From Rickettsiales bacterium (GTDB lineage Bacteria > Pseudomonadota > Alphaproteobacteria > Rs-D84): DNA of 15,514 nt. The stretch is taken from assembly GCA_031259745.1 (NCBI GenBank), contig JAIRLB010000003.1, positions 1 to 15,514 on the forward strand, written 5' to 3'. The position numbers and the translations under genes were made by a program. Positions within the stretch are counted from its first letter, which is position 1; the number at the start of each line of letters is the position of its first letter. The notes below the pieces were generated by a model. The model saw only the letters and a list, made by a program, of their open reading frames with translations. It did no database searches and had not been told where the DNA came from. Positions 7,240 to 14,055 of this stretch are shown here, piece after piece.

Positions 7240-8544
7240 ATGAGCAAGCTGAAAAAATTCTGGATTGTTTTTGTTTCCTTTCTGCCTTTTACGGCGGGCG
7301 CCGCCTTGCCGTTGGTAATTGGCGGCATTGCCGGAATCGGCGTTATTGCGGGTTTTTCCATTTATCGTTCGGCCGTGCCAGTCAATATGGCCGACGCCTT
7401 GTCTTTCTTTACCAGCTGCTGGTCCTGCCAGATGTTCGCGGATGTCATGGCGTCAATGTCAAGCCTGCTGCCGCGCGCCTATCATGCGATCGGACAGGCG
7501 ACCATTCCGATCTGCATAGGATTGACGGCCGTGTGGTTCGCATGGAATTTATTGGCGGGTTATATCGGCGCCGGCACCGATAAAAAATGGTCGTCAGAGC
7601 CCTGGTCCATGGCAGGCGATTTTGGAACGCATGTCATCAAACTGGGCTTTGTCGTTGCGCTGTTGGCGTTTCCGCTGCCCAGATTGCTGACGAATGTCGT
7701 TGTAGAGCCGGTCTTTAATGTTGGATTGTCGCTTAATCGCGTGGTGGCCGGCGATGATAAGTTCGCAGAATGCGTCGTCGCGACCGCGGTCGCGGATCCG
7801 GTGTCTATTAACAAGAACGCGGCCGAATCGGGCGCCTATTCGCCAACGCTGCGCCATAATCTGACATGCGAGTTGGCAAATATCCATCAGATGACGGGCC
7901 TTGGGATGACTGTTGGCTGGACAATGCTGAATATGGCGTTTGATACGCAGTACTGGCACAAGATTTTATGGAGCGTCCCGATTTTTCCAAATATTCCGAT
8001 ATTTCTGGCGGGGCTGCTGATATTGCTGTTGTTCTTTTTTGCATTGATGCCGGTGCCGCTGTATTTTCTGGAAGTGTTCATAACCCTGTCCATGGATTTG
8101 ATAATGCTGCCGCTAATGCTGCTGTCGTGGCTGTTCGGCGGCTGGAAGATATTCCCCCAGGGCGGCAAGACAATCCAAAGCATTATAAATGACGTTGTGC
8201 AAAAAACAGCCGGCGTCGCATTGATAGGGGTCTTTGTGTCGTTTGCGGTGATATTCCTGAATTCGGTGTTTGGAAAGTGGCGGGGGGCGGATGCGCTGCG
8301 CGTTGCGTTGGAAAACAATGATTCGACAATTCTGATGGACGGATTGCTGATGAATAACGACAGCTTGATAACGGTTGTCCTGATAGGATTGTTTATCGCC
8401 ATGTTTATGACGATGATTCCCGCGCTTATCAAGTCGTTGTTCGCAAATGTGGCGATACCGGACAAGTTCTATGAATCGACCAAGAAAAATCTGAACGCCG
8501 TGTGGGTAAATATGAAAAAATGGTACCAAGCCGTCAGCAAATAG
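7240..8544 (+). CDS. VirB6/TrbL-like polytopic inner-membrane protein with CxxC motif, fifth paralog
   Basis: The protein has 434 residues when started at ATG 7240 (MSKLKKFW), chosen because a basic N-terminus and hydrophobic segment begin there and a -10 box ends 7 bases upstream. CWSC at 60-63 is followed by an amphipathic stretch and a membrane segment (about 88-108), as in the paralogs at 1919-3358 and 3443-4657. VVVEPVFNVG at 153-162 is the conserved EP motif, and C178/C210 are the loop cysteine pair. A very hydrophobic block lies at about 245-305, with segments near 330-350 and 380-402, and the tail is basic. It lies on the opposite strand from its four relatives, 54 bases after a cysteine-rich secreted protein. 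The secretion-channel role is inferred from topology; no ATPase or other type IV secretion component is visible in the window. Confidence 0.55.
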   Translation: MSKLKKFWIVFVSFLPFTAGAALPLVIGGIAGIGVIAGFSIYRSAVPVNMADALSFFTSCWSCQMFADVMASMSSLLPRAYHAIGQATIPICIGLTAVWFAWNLLAGYIGAGTDKKWSSEPWSMAGDFGTHVIKLGFVVALLAFPLPRLLTNVVVEPVFNVGLSLNRVVAGDDKFAECVVATAVADPVSINKNAAESGAYSPTLRHNLTCELANIHQMTGLGMTVGWTMLNMAFDTQYWHKILWSVPIFPNIPIFLAGLLILLLFFFALMPVPLYFLEVFITLSMDLIMLPLMLLSWLFGGWKIFPQGGKTIQSIINDVVQKTAGVALIGVFVSFAVIFLNSVFGKWRGADALRVALENNDSTILMDGLLMNNDSLITVVLIGLFIAMFMTMIPALIKSLFANVAIPDKFYESTKKNLNAVWVNMKKWYQAVSK

Positions 8545-8637
8545 GGATTTTAGGGCCGATTTTTAATAAAAAATAAAAAATCAAGAAATTAATTCGAATT
8601 TATTTTATTTCATGCGCTTTTTTATGGGGGCCGAATC

Positions 8638-8646
8638 TGATATAAT
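8638..8646 (+). promoter_or_regulatory. Extended -10 promoter of the 8654 gene, probably leaderless
   Basis: TGATATAAT (8638-8646) lies 7 bases before ATG 8654. No Shine-Dalgarno site is present, and the -35 region is only a run of T. The upstream gap (8545-8637) is AT-rich, with AT-only inverted repeats such as GATTTTT and AAAAATC but no convincing terminator. Confidence 0.6.
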
Positions 8647-8653
8647 TTTCTTA

Positions 8654-9163
8654 ATGACAATGTTTCCGATTCTTTATTGGCCGCGCAAAACAACCAATGA
8701 TGCAGATTATCAGCTGGCGCGCAAGGTTATTAATGCCAACGCCGGCATAATGGCTGAGGTTGTAACCGGCAGTATCGATATTATGGAATTGCTGGCGTCT
8801 AATCCGGGCACTGTATTGTATTATCCCGTGTTCTGCGAATCCACCGGCTGGTGGGGAGAGCTGCTAGGCGGCGCAGCATGCGTGACGGACAAGCTGATTA
8901 TTTCGCCCGAATGCCAGCTGATAGCCATAGAAATGGGGCCCAGGGCGGCAAAAAAGGGTCAAAACCAGCTGCTGGCGGCAGAAATCTATCCAACCAGCGG
9001 TTTTTTTAAGAAAATGAATTCGGGAATTGCCACAGTTGCCGATATGCTGGCTACGGATGCGGGAACCATATTGGCATTGTTTTCAGGAAAAAATCAAAAC
9101 CAATTCATTAATGTGCTGGAATCCACGGGCAATTCTTATCTGGGCTGCATAGGACGATATTAA
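8654..9163 (+). CDS. Hypothetical protein of 169 residues, unrecognised
   Basis: I do not recognise this protein. ATG 8654 is chosen over an in-frame ATG at 8612 because a TGATATAAT box lies between them, 7 bases before 8654. The sequence begins MTMFPILYWPRK and has no signal peptide and no strong membrane segment. It carries four cysteines (near residues 47, 61, 72 and 164) and a glycine/tryptophan patch (TGWWGELLGG). The mix of hydrophobic and charged residues suggests a soluble folded protein. It sits between the fifth membrane paralog and the rpmE promoter, apparently as its own transcription unit. Codon use looks like that of its neighbours, so a real gene is likely, but no function can be given. 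Confidence 0.6.
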   Translation: MTMFPILYWPRKTTNDADYQLARKVINANAGIMAEVVTGSIDIMELLASNPGTVLYYPVFCESTGWWGELLGGAACVTDKLIISPECQLIAIEMGPRAAKKGQNQLLAAEIYPTSGFFKKMNSGIATVADMLATDAGTILALFSGKNQNQFINVLESTGNSYLGCIGRY

Positions 9164-9167
9164 CGCC

Positions 9168-9195
9168 TTGATTTTCTGAAAAATCCTTGTATAAT
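9168..9195 (+). promoter_or_regulatory. rpmE promoter
   Basis: TTGATT (9168-9173), a 16-base spacer and TATAAT (9190-9195) form a strong sigma-70-type promoter just after the stop codon of the 8654 gene. Transcription should start near 9202, leaving a leader of about 68 bases. Confidence 0.7.
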
Positions 9196-9210
9196 CGCTA
9201 AGTTTAATAT

Positions 9211-9248
9211 TTATCCGAGCAATGTTTCACTGGATTCATTGGGGATAA
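9211..9248 (+). promoter_or_regulatory. Two-part hairpin in the rpmE leader
   Basis: TTATCC (9211-9216) pairs with GGATAA (9243-9248), and inside it CAATG (9220-9224) pairs with CATTG (9237-9241), with an asymmetric internal loop of GAG against G. The hairpin ends 9 bases before the AAGGA Shine-Dalgarno site. Autoregulatory leaders of bL31 genes are known in other bacterial groups. Whether this is one is inference. Confidence 0.5.
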
Positions 9249-9269
9249 GGCAACCGTAAGGAAATAGAG

Positions 9270-9482
9270 ATGAAAAAAGATATTCATCCGCAATATCACG
9301 AAATCAATGTCACAATGACAGACGGCAAGACTGTAAAAATGTTTTCTTCTGTTAAAAAGGACTTGGTTTTGTCTACCGATAACTTGAACCATTCAGCATG
9401 GACGGGCCAGCGCGGCAATGCGGGCGACAAGGGCCAGCGCGCCGCAGACTTCAAAAAGAAGTTCACGGGATTTAATTTTTAG
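9270..9482 (+). CDS. rpmE: 50S ribosomal protein bL31
   Basis: The 70-residue product begins MKKDIHPQYHEINVTMTDG, the diagnostic start of bL31, and keeps the AWTG motif (residues 43-46) and a basic KKKFTGF end. It binds the large ribosomal subunit at the central protuberance and helps form the bridge to the small subunit. The zinc-binding cysteines of some bL31 proteins are absent, as is usual in Alphaproteobacteria. The start has a TAAGGA Shine-Dalgarno site 7 bases upstream. The gene has its own promoter and a hairpin leader, and the next gene follows after 34 bases, possibly co-transcribed. Length is normal for the family. Confidence 0.93.
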   Translation: MKKDIHPQYHEINVTMTDGKTVKMFSSVKKDLVLSTDNLNHSAWTGQRGNAGDKGQRAADFKKKFTGFNF

Positions 9483-9516
9483 TATTTGATTAACTTTCCA
9501 AAATTGGGGGCGACAA

Positions 9517-10236
9517 ATGACGGACAATAGCGAGCAGCCGATCAAAGGTTCCGGCGAATTGAATAAGATGTTTGCCGCCTTGCAGCGGACGGCATCTCGT
9601 TTGCGTCGCGACTTTGGAGAGGTTGAAAATCTTCAACAATCTATGAATGGCGCGACGGACTTTGTGGCTAAGGCCGCGGCGCGCATTGAAGAAAGCATTT
9701 TGGGCGATTTGCTGCTGGTCCGTCCGTCCGCGGGCCTGTTAACGTCCAATGTTTCCAAAGAGGGGGACGGCCGCGATGGATTCGTTTTGTCTTTGTCGGG
9801 GGCTGCGAACTTTGTGCGCGCGAATCCTCGTTTCGCCATATCGCTGGCGCTGCGTTCCATGGATGAAACTAAAATCGCTTTGATATATTCGCCGATTGAT
9901 GAAAAATTGTATTATGCGGAAAAAGACAATGGCGCATTTATGTTCTCGGCATTTCATTCGACAAGAATCAAGGCGTCCAATTTGTCTGAGGTTCAAGATT
10001 TGACAATAGCATACAACCTGGCCGGCAATCAGAAAATGATTGGCGCGAACCCAAGGGTGACGGGATGTCCCGCGCTGGATTTGGCATGGGTTGCGGCCGG
10101 AAGGTTTGACGGCTTTGTGTCCGACCCGTTGGATTACGCAGAAATTGCAGCCGGCGAGCTGCTGGTGACAGAGGCAGGCGGAAAAATTCAAATGGGGGCG
10201 GAATTGATCGCCACAAACGGCAAGGTGGCCTTGTAG
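9517..10236 (+). CDS. Inositol-monophosphatase-family protein with degraded metal-binding motifs
   Basis: The 239-residue protein follows the inositol monophosphatase fold in outline. ATDFVAKAAARIEE (46-59) matches the DxVTxxDxxAE region, SGAANFVRANPRFAISLAL (94-112) matches the segment after DPIDGTxNF, and YAEIAAGELLVTEAGGKI (207-224) matches the WDxAAGxLIVxEAGG region. The catalytic motif DPxDGT is replaced by LSLSGA (91-96), so both metal-binding aspartates are gone. The GEE motif is not visible, and the WD aspartate is replaced by glutamate. Active members hydrolyse sugar or inositol phosphates with magnesium; this one is probably inactive or repurposed. It lies 34 bases after rpmE, with a G-rich Shine-Dalgarno site. 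It is slightly short for the family (usually about 260 residues). Confidence 0.75.
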   Translation: MTDNSEQPIKGSGELNKMFAALQRTASRLRRDFGEVENLQQSMNGATDFVAKAAARIEESILGDLLLVRPSAGLLTSNVSKEGDGRDGFVLSLSGAANFVRANPRFAISLALRSMDETKIALIYSPIDEKLYYAEKDNGAFMFSAFHSTRIKASNLSEVQDLTIAYNLAGNQKMIGANPRVTGCPALDLAWVAAGRFDGFVSDPLDYAEIAAGELLVTEAGGKIQMGAELIATNGKVAL

Positions 10237-10312
10237 CAGAAAAATGCTTAAAGTTGAACATTCGCCATATTTATGGGGCTTTTTGTTAAAACAGCAGATA
10301 CGGATAATTTTG

Positions 10313-10355
10313 TTAGCAGAATTTGTTCGCCGGCGCGGCGGATTTTTGCTGCTAA
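10313..10355 (+). terminator. Nested palindrome, likely terminator between the IMPase-like gene and mrcA
   Basis: An outer perfect stem TTAGCAG (10313-10319) with CTGCTAA (10349-10355) encloses a GC-rich hairpin CGCCG-GCG-CGGCG (10328-10340) that is followed by GATTTTTG. The inner hairpin plus T run looks like an intrinsic terminator; the outer stem is unusual for one. It lies just upstream of the mrcA promoter. A weaker hairpin with a T run (CCATA and TATGG, near 10265-10285) precedes it. Confidence 0.5.
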
Positions 10356-10361
10356 AAAAAT

Positions 10362-10390
10362 TTGATTATTTTGAACAATTGAATTACACT
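10362..10390 (+). promoter_or_regulatory. mrcA promoter, probably leaderless
   Basis: TTGATT (10362-10367), a 17-base spacer and TACACT (10385-10390) form the promoter. ATG 10399 follows after 8 bases and there is no Shine-Dalgarno site, so the mRNA would have almost no leader. Confidence 0.6.
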
Positions 10391-10398
10391 TTGAAAAC

Positions 10399-12438
10399 AT
10401 GAATTTCAAAAATTTTTTTCGAGGGTCATTAAATGCTGTTTTCTGGTGCATAGTTGCCGGAATCGCCGCGCTGGCCGCATTGGTTTTGGTGCATGGAAAT
10501 AATTTGCCAGATTATAAGAAACTGGCGACTTATGCGCCGCCGGTCGCCAGCAGGTTATATGCGTCCGATGGCAGCCTGCTGATTGAATATGCCGAAGAGC
10601 GCCGCGTCTTTATCGATTTTGTCGATATGCCGCCGCAATTGGTCAACGCGTTTATCGCCGCCGAAGACCAGAATTTCTGGTCGCATCCCGGAATCGACAT
10701 GCGGGGAATAATGCGCGCCTTGGTTAATAACTTTTTGGGCATTGTAGGTTTTAATACCAGATTTACAGGCGCATCCACGATTACCCAGCAGGTAGCGAAG
10801 AATTTCTTTCTGACATCGGACAGGACTATTTCCCGCAAAATCAAAGAAGCGATATTGGCGTTGAAGTTAGAGCGCAGTTTCTCCAAACAGCATATAATGA
10901 CATTGTACATGAACCAAATCTTTTTGGGCGCGCGCGCCTATGGCGTGGGATCCGCCGCATTGATGTATTTCAACAAACCAGTGTCTGAATTGAATCTGGC
11001 GGAATGCGCATTCCTGGCCAGCCTGCCCAAGGCGCCCAATAATCGCGAAAAAGCAATCGAGCGCAGAAACTATGTATTGCGGCGCATGGCGCAGGAAAAA
11101 TACATTAACAAAGAAGATGCGGCTGCCGCCGCGGCCAAGCCGTTGAACATCAACAGCGGATTCACCGCCCAGATGGAGGCCGATTTTCAATACTTTGCCG
11201 AAGATGTCCGCCGCCAGCTGCTGAATTCTCTGGGGCGCGAGGTTCTGTATAACGACGGCCTGTATATCAAGACGACAATAATGCCTGAATTTCAACGCGC
11301 CGCGTCAAATGCGTTGAACAATGCTCTGGATGCGTACAGCGCGGGACGTTCGGAAAAACTGCAAGGCGCGATCATCGCGATGAATCCGCACACGGGTCGC
11401 GTTGTAGCGATGGCCGGCGGACGCTCGTTCTCGGAAAGTTCCTTTAATCGCGCGACCCAGGCCTATCGCCAGATCGGAAGCACTATCAAGCCTTTCATTT
11501 ATCTGTCCGCGTTAGAGCGCAACATGTCGCCCCAGGCTATGTTGCTGGATGCCCCCATTGTCGGATGGAAAGAAGATGACACGTTGTGGAAGCCTGAAAA
11601 CTATGACAAGAAATTCTTGGGCGAGGTTCCGCTGCGCCTGTCGCTGGAAACATCGCGCAATGTTCCGACAGTGCGTTTGGTGGAACATATCGGCGTTCGC
11701 GCCGCCATTGAATCCGCGCAGCGTTTCGGCGTATATCCGGAAAACTTAAAGCATATAAACCTGTCCTTGGCATTAGGGTCTGGGGAAACCACGTTAGAAA
11801 AATTGGTATTGGGTTATTCCGCATTTATCAATGGCGGATATGTGATTGAATCAAAATTGGTGGATTATATAGAGGATCGTTATGGTCGCGTTATCGGCGA
11901 CAAGGATATCCCATCCTTTATCGAATGGAATGATGATTTGACCCCGCCCGAAAAAGAGGCGGATTCCAAACCATTGTCCGACCCGCAGAGTTTGTATCAA
12001 ATGGTATCCATCCTGCAAGGCGTCGTAGAGCGGGGCACCGGAAAACAGGCGCGTGTCCCGGGGCATACGATTGCTGGCAAGACCGGCACCACGAATGATG
12101 TGAAAGACGTTTGGTTTGTTGGATTTTCCAAAAATTTGATAGCCGGCGTTTATTTGGGTTATGACACGCCAAAAGCTTTGGTGCCCGGCTCTGGCAGCCA
12201 TATGGCGGCAACTGTGTTTGCGGACTTTATGAAGGCGGCCTTGGCCAATGAAAAGAATCAGCCGTTCGCGGTGCCCGACGGCATGACGTTTATTCGCGTT
12301 AATCGCCGCAGCGGCGCCAGTGCGGCCGTTGATGCCGACGGCACAATTATTATCGAGGTATTCAAACAAGGCCAGATGCCCAATCCTGCGCCGCAGACAT
12401 CTTCATCCGGCGATCCCGTTGTCGGCGGAGTGTTTTGA
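10399..12438 (+). CDS. mrcA: Penicillin-binding protein 1A (bifunctional transglycosylase/transpeptidase)
   Basis: The 679-residue class A PBP polymerises lipid II into glycan strands and cross-links them in the periplasm. A membrane anchor lies at about residues 12-32. The GT51 domain carries EDQNFWSHPGID (89-100, catalytic E89), GASTITQQVAKNFF (124-137) and the KIKEAILALKLE region (148-159). The transpeptidase domain carries STIK (361-364, nucleophile S361), SRN (419-421) and KTGT (561-564). All motifs are intact. At 679 residues it is compact; E. coli PBP1a has about 850, and the linker between the two domains is short, so an inserted OB-type domain appears to be missing. The tail after about 640 is low-complexity and proline/serine-rich. 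It is a single-gene unit with its own promoter. Confidence 0.93.
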   Translation: MNFKNFFRGSLNAVFWCIVAGIAALAALVLVHGNNLPDYKKLATYAPPVASRLYASDGSLLIEYAEERRVFIDFVDMPPQLVNAFIAAEDQNFWSHPGIDMRGIMRALVNNFLGIVGFNTRFTGASTITQQVAKNFFLTSDRTISRKIKEAILALKLERSFSKQHIMTLYMNQIFLGARAYGVGSAALMYFNKPVSELNLAECAFLASLPKAPNNREKAIERRNYVLRRMAQEKYINKEDAAAAAAKPLNINSGFTAQMEADFQYFAEDVRRQLLNSLGREVLYNDGLYIKTTIMPEFQRAASNALNNALDAYSAGRSEKLQGAIIAMNPHTGRVVAMAGGRSFSESSFNRATQAYRQIGSTIKPFIYLSALERNMSPQAMLLDAPIVGWKEDDTLWKPENYDKKFLGEVPLRLSLETSRNVPTVRLVEHIGVRAAIESAQRFGVYPENLKHINLSLALGSGETTLEKLVLGYSAFINGGYVIESKLVDYIEDRYGRVIGDKDIPSFIEWNDDLTPPEKEADSKPLSDPQSLYQMVSILQGVVERGTGKQARVPGHTIAGKTGTTNDVKDVWFVGFSKNLIAGVYLGYDTPKALVPGSGSHMAATVFADFMKAALANEKNQPFAVPDGMTFIRVNRRSGASAAVDADGTIIIEVFKQGQMPNPAPQTSSSGDPVVGGVF

Positions 12439-12454
12439 TAAAAAACAACTATTT

Positions 12455-12483
12455 TTGATTTTTATTGACGAATCGGATATAAT
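12455..12483 (+). promoter_or_regulatory. Promoter of the MliC-type lipoprotein gene
   Basis: TTGATT (12455-12460), a 17-base spacer and TATAAT (12478-12483) make a near-ideal promoter. The leader is about 47 bases and ends with a GGAGG Shine-Dalgarno site (12525-12529), so unlike some neighbours this transcript is not leaderless. Confidence 0.7.
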
Positions 12484-12536
12484 TAAAAAGAGAAAATTTG
12501 CGCATCAAGAAATTATTTCTCAATGGAGGTATAAAT

Positions 12537-12824
12537 ATGATGAAAAAAATTCTATTTTCTTTGCTGGCAGCGTTCGTTTTGGTTGGTTGCAACAATTCGG
12601 AAGATGTTATGAAATGCGGCGATTATGATGTAAAAATCGCACAAGTTGGCGAAAATGATTTAAAGGCCGTGTTGAATGGCGATGAAGTCGTTTTGGCTCA
12701 AACTGTTTCTGCATCCGGCGCCCGCTATGAAGGTGTTCTGAACGATACGACTATCGTTTTGTGGGGCAAGGGCGATGATTGGACGTTGTTCTTGAATGAA
12801 GAAACTCCAATTGAATGTAAATAA
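12537..12824 (+). CDS. mliC: MliC/PliC-family lysozyme inhibitor lipoprotein
   Basis: The 95-residue protein has a lipoprotein signal peptide (MMKKILFSLL, lipobox LVGC with C18). The mature domain has the MliC signature: SASGARYE (58-65) followed by LWGKGDDW (75-82). C27 and C94 can form the family's disulfide. MliC proteins are anchored in the envelope and block c-type lysozyme by inserting conserved Ser/Lys-containing loops into its active site. This suggests exposure to animal-host lysozyme. Two adjacent ATGs (12537 and 12540) are possible; the GGAGG site fits the first. The gene has its own promoter and a strong terminator at 12858, and lies between mrcA and mraY, so three peptidoglycan-related genes are neighbours. 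Confidence 0.82.
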   Translation: MMKKILFSLLAAFVLVGCNNSEDVMKCGDYDVKIAQVGENDLKAVLNGDEVVLAQTVSASGARYEGVLNDTTIVLWGKGDDWTLFLNEETPIECK

Positions 12825-12857
12825 TATATGGGACGGTTTTTTCCAAAAAAATTCGAC

Positions 12858-12884
12858 AAATACGGCCCTTTGGCCGTATTTTTT
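12858..12884 (+). terminator. Strong rho-independent terminator after the MliC-type gene
   Basis: A perfect 10-bp stem, AAATACGGCC (12858-12867) with GGCCGTATTT (12872-12881), closes a 4-base CTTT loop and runs into a T tract. It separates the lipoprotein gene from mraY. Confidence 0.9.
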
Positions 12885-12889
12885 AATCA

Positions 12890-12918
12890 TTTATTTTCGA
12901 ATATCTTTGTGATATTAT
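12890..12918 (+). promoter_or_regulatory. Candidate mraY promoter
   Basis: TTTATT (12890-12895), a 17-base spacer and TATTAT (12913-12918) with a TGA extension form a promoter just after the terminator. An AAAGGAG Shine-Dalgarno site (12925-12931) lies 6 bases before ATG 12938, so the leader is very short but not absent. Confidence 0.55.
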
Positions 12919-12937
12919 TAAAACAAAGGAGATTTAT

Positions 12938-14035
12938 ATGCTGACTGGTTTTATGTTGAATCATGGATTCGGCGCATTTAACAGCGGATGGATGCAGTTT
13001 GCCGCAGCCTTTGGCGTTTCTTTTATGATAATGATATGTTTTGGACGCAAGTTTGTAAATGCGATGCGCCGTATACAAGGCAAAGGACAACCAATCAGCG
13101 AAAATCTTCCAAAAACTCATCTGGAGAAAAACGGAACGCCCACGATGGGCGGGTTGCTGATTCTGGCGGCTGTGTTTGTCGGCAGCCTGCTGTTTGTTGA
13201 TTGGACAAACGCCAGCGCCATAAGCGCCGGAATTGCCTTGTCGTCTTTGGCTATGTTCGGGGCGATCGGATTTGCGGATGATTATAAAAAGGTTTTATCG
13301 CAATCCAAGAAAGCTTCAAATGGCCTGTCGCCGATAATGCGGTTGGCATTGGAAGGATTATGCGTCATTGTATTGGCTTTTATGATAAACTGGGTAATGC
13401 CGCCGTATATTCCGGGATTTTCTGTCACATTGCCGTTCGGAATCATTTTGCCGTTGGGCATATTCTATTATGTTTTTGCTTATTTCGTCATAGCAGGCGG
13501 AGCTAATGCGACGAATATCACGGACGGTTTGGACGGCATGCTGTCAAAATTGTATCTGCCCGTATTGGCTGTTCTGGTTGTGGCGCTGTATGGCGCCACG
13601 CGCATAGGATTTATGGATACTGTTATCTTTTTGCCGAATGCTGGCAGTCTGTATCCGGTACTGGGCGCCGTGTTTGGCGCCATGCTGGGATTCTTGTGGT
13701 TTAATTCAAGACCAGCGTCCATATTTATGGGTGATGTCGGGTCTTTAGCTCTGGGCGGATTTATGGGAACAGCCGCCATGCTGTTAAAGTCAGAAATCAT
13801 TATGGGTGTGGCGGCGGGAATGATGGTTTTGATTTTATTGTCTTCATTTTCTCAAACGATGTATTTCAAAATCACCAAGAAAATATACGGCCAGGGACGG
13901 CGTATTTTCAAGCGCGCGCCGCTGCATCATCACTTTGAGGAAAAAGGCTGGGCCGAGACAAAAATCGTTGAGCGGTTTTTTATAATCGGCATCTTATGCG
14001 CGGGATTGGCCTTGGTAATGCTGAAGTTCGCATAA
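12938..14035 (+). CDS. mraY: Phospho-N-acetylmuramoyl-pentapeptide transferase (lipid I synthase)
   Basis: The 365-residue polytopic membrane enzyme transfers phospho-MurNAc-pentapeptide from UDP to undecaprenyl phosphate, making lipid I at the cytoplasmic face. Family motifs are all present: GTPTMGG (66-72), FADDYKK (112-118) with the magnesium-related D114/D115, NATNITDGLDG (190-200), FMGDVGS (263-269) with D266, and the HHH box in APLHHHFE (327-334). Length is typical. The start is fixed by a strong Shine-Dalgarno site. In most Proteobacteria mraY sits inside the dcw cluster with murF before it and murD and ftsW after it. Here it has its own promoter, follows a lysozyme-inhibitor gene, and is separated from ftsW by a decayed opposite-strand gene. 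Confidence 0.96.
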   Translation: MLTGFMLNHGFGAFNSGWMQFAAAFGVSFMIMICFGRKFVNAMRRIQGKGQPISENLPKTHLEKNGTPTMGGLLILAAVFVGSLLFVDWTNASAISAGIALSSLAMFGAIGFADDYKKVLSQSKKASNGLSPIMRLALEGLCVIVLAFMINWVMPPYIPGFSVTLPFGIILPLGIFYYVFAYFVIAGGANATNITDGLDGMLSKLYLPVLAVLVVALYGATRIGFMDTVIFLPNAGSLYPVLGAVFGAMLGFLWFNSRPASIFMGDVGSLALGGFMGTAAMLLKSEIIMGVAAGMMVLILLSSFSQTMYFKITKKIYGQGRRIFKRAPLHHHFEEKGWAETKIVERFFIIGILCAGLALVMLKFA

Positions 14036-14055
14036 AAGATCCTGCTCTGCTGGAA

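Noticed and set aside
7887..8465. Minus-strand frame (192 codons) antisense to the fifth membrane paralog
   Set aside because: It is a shadow of the hydrophobic codons on the plus strand, with no promoter, ribosome site or motif.
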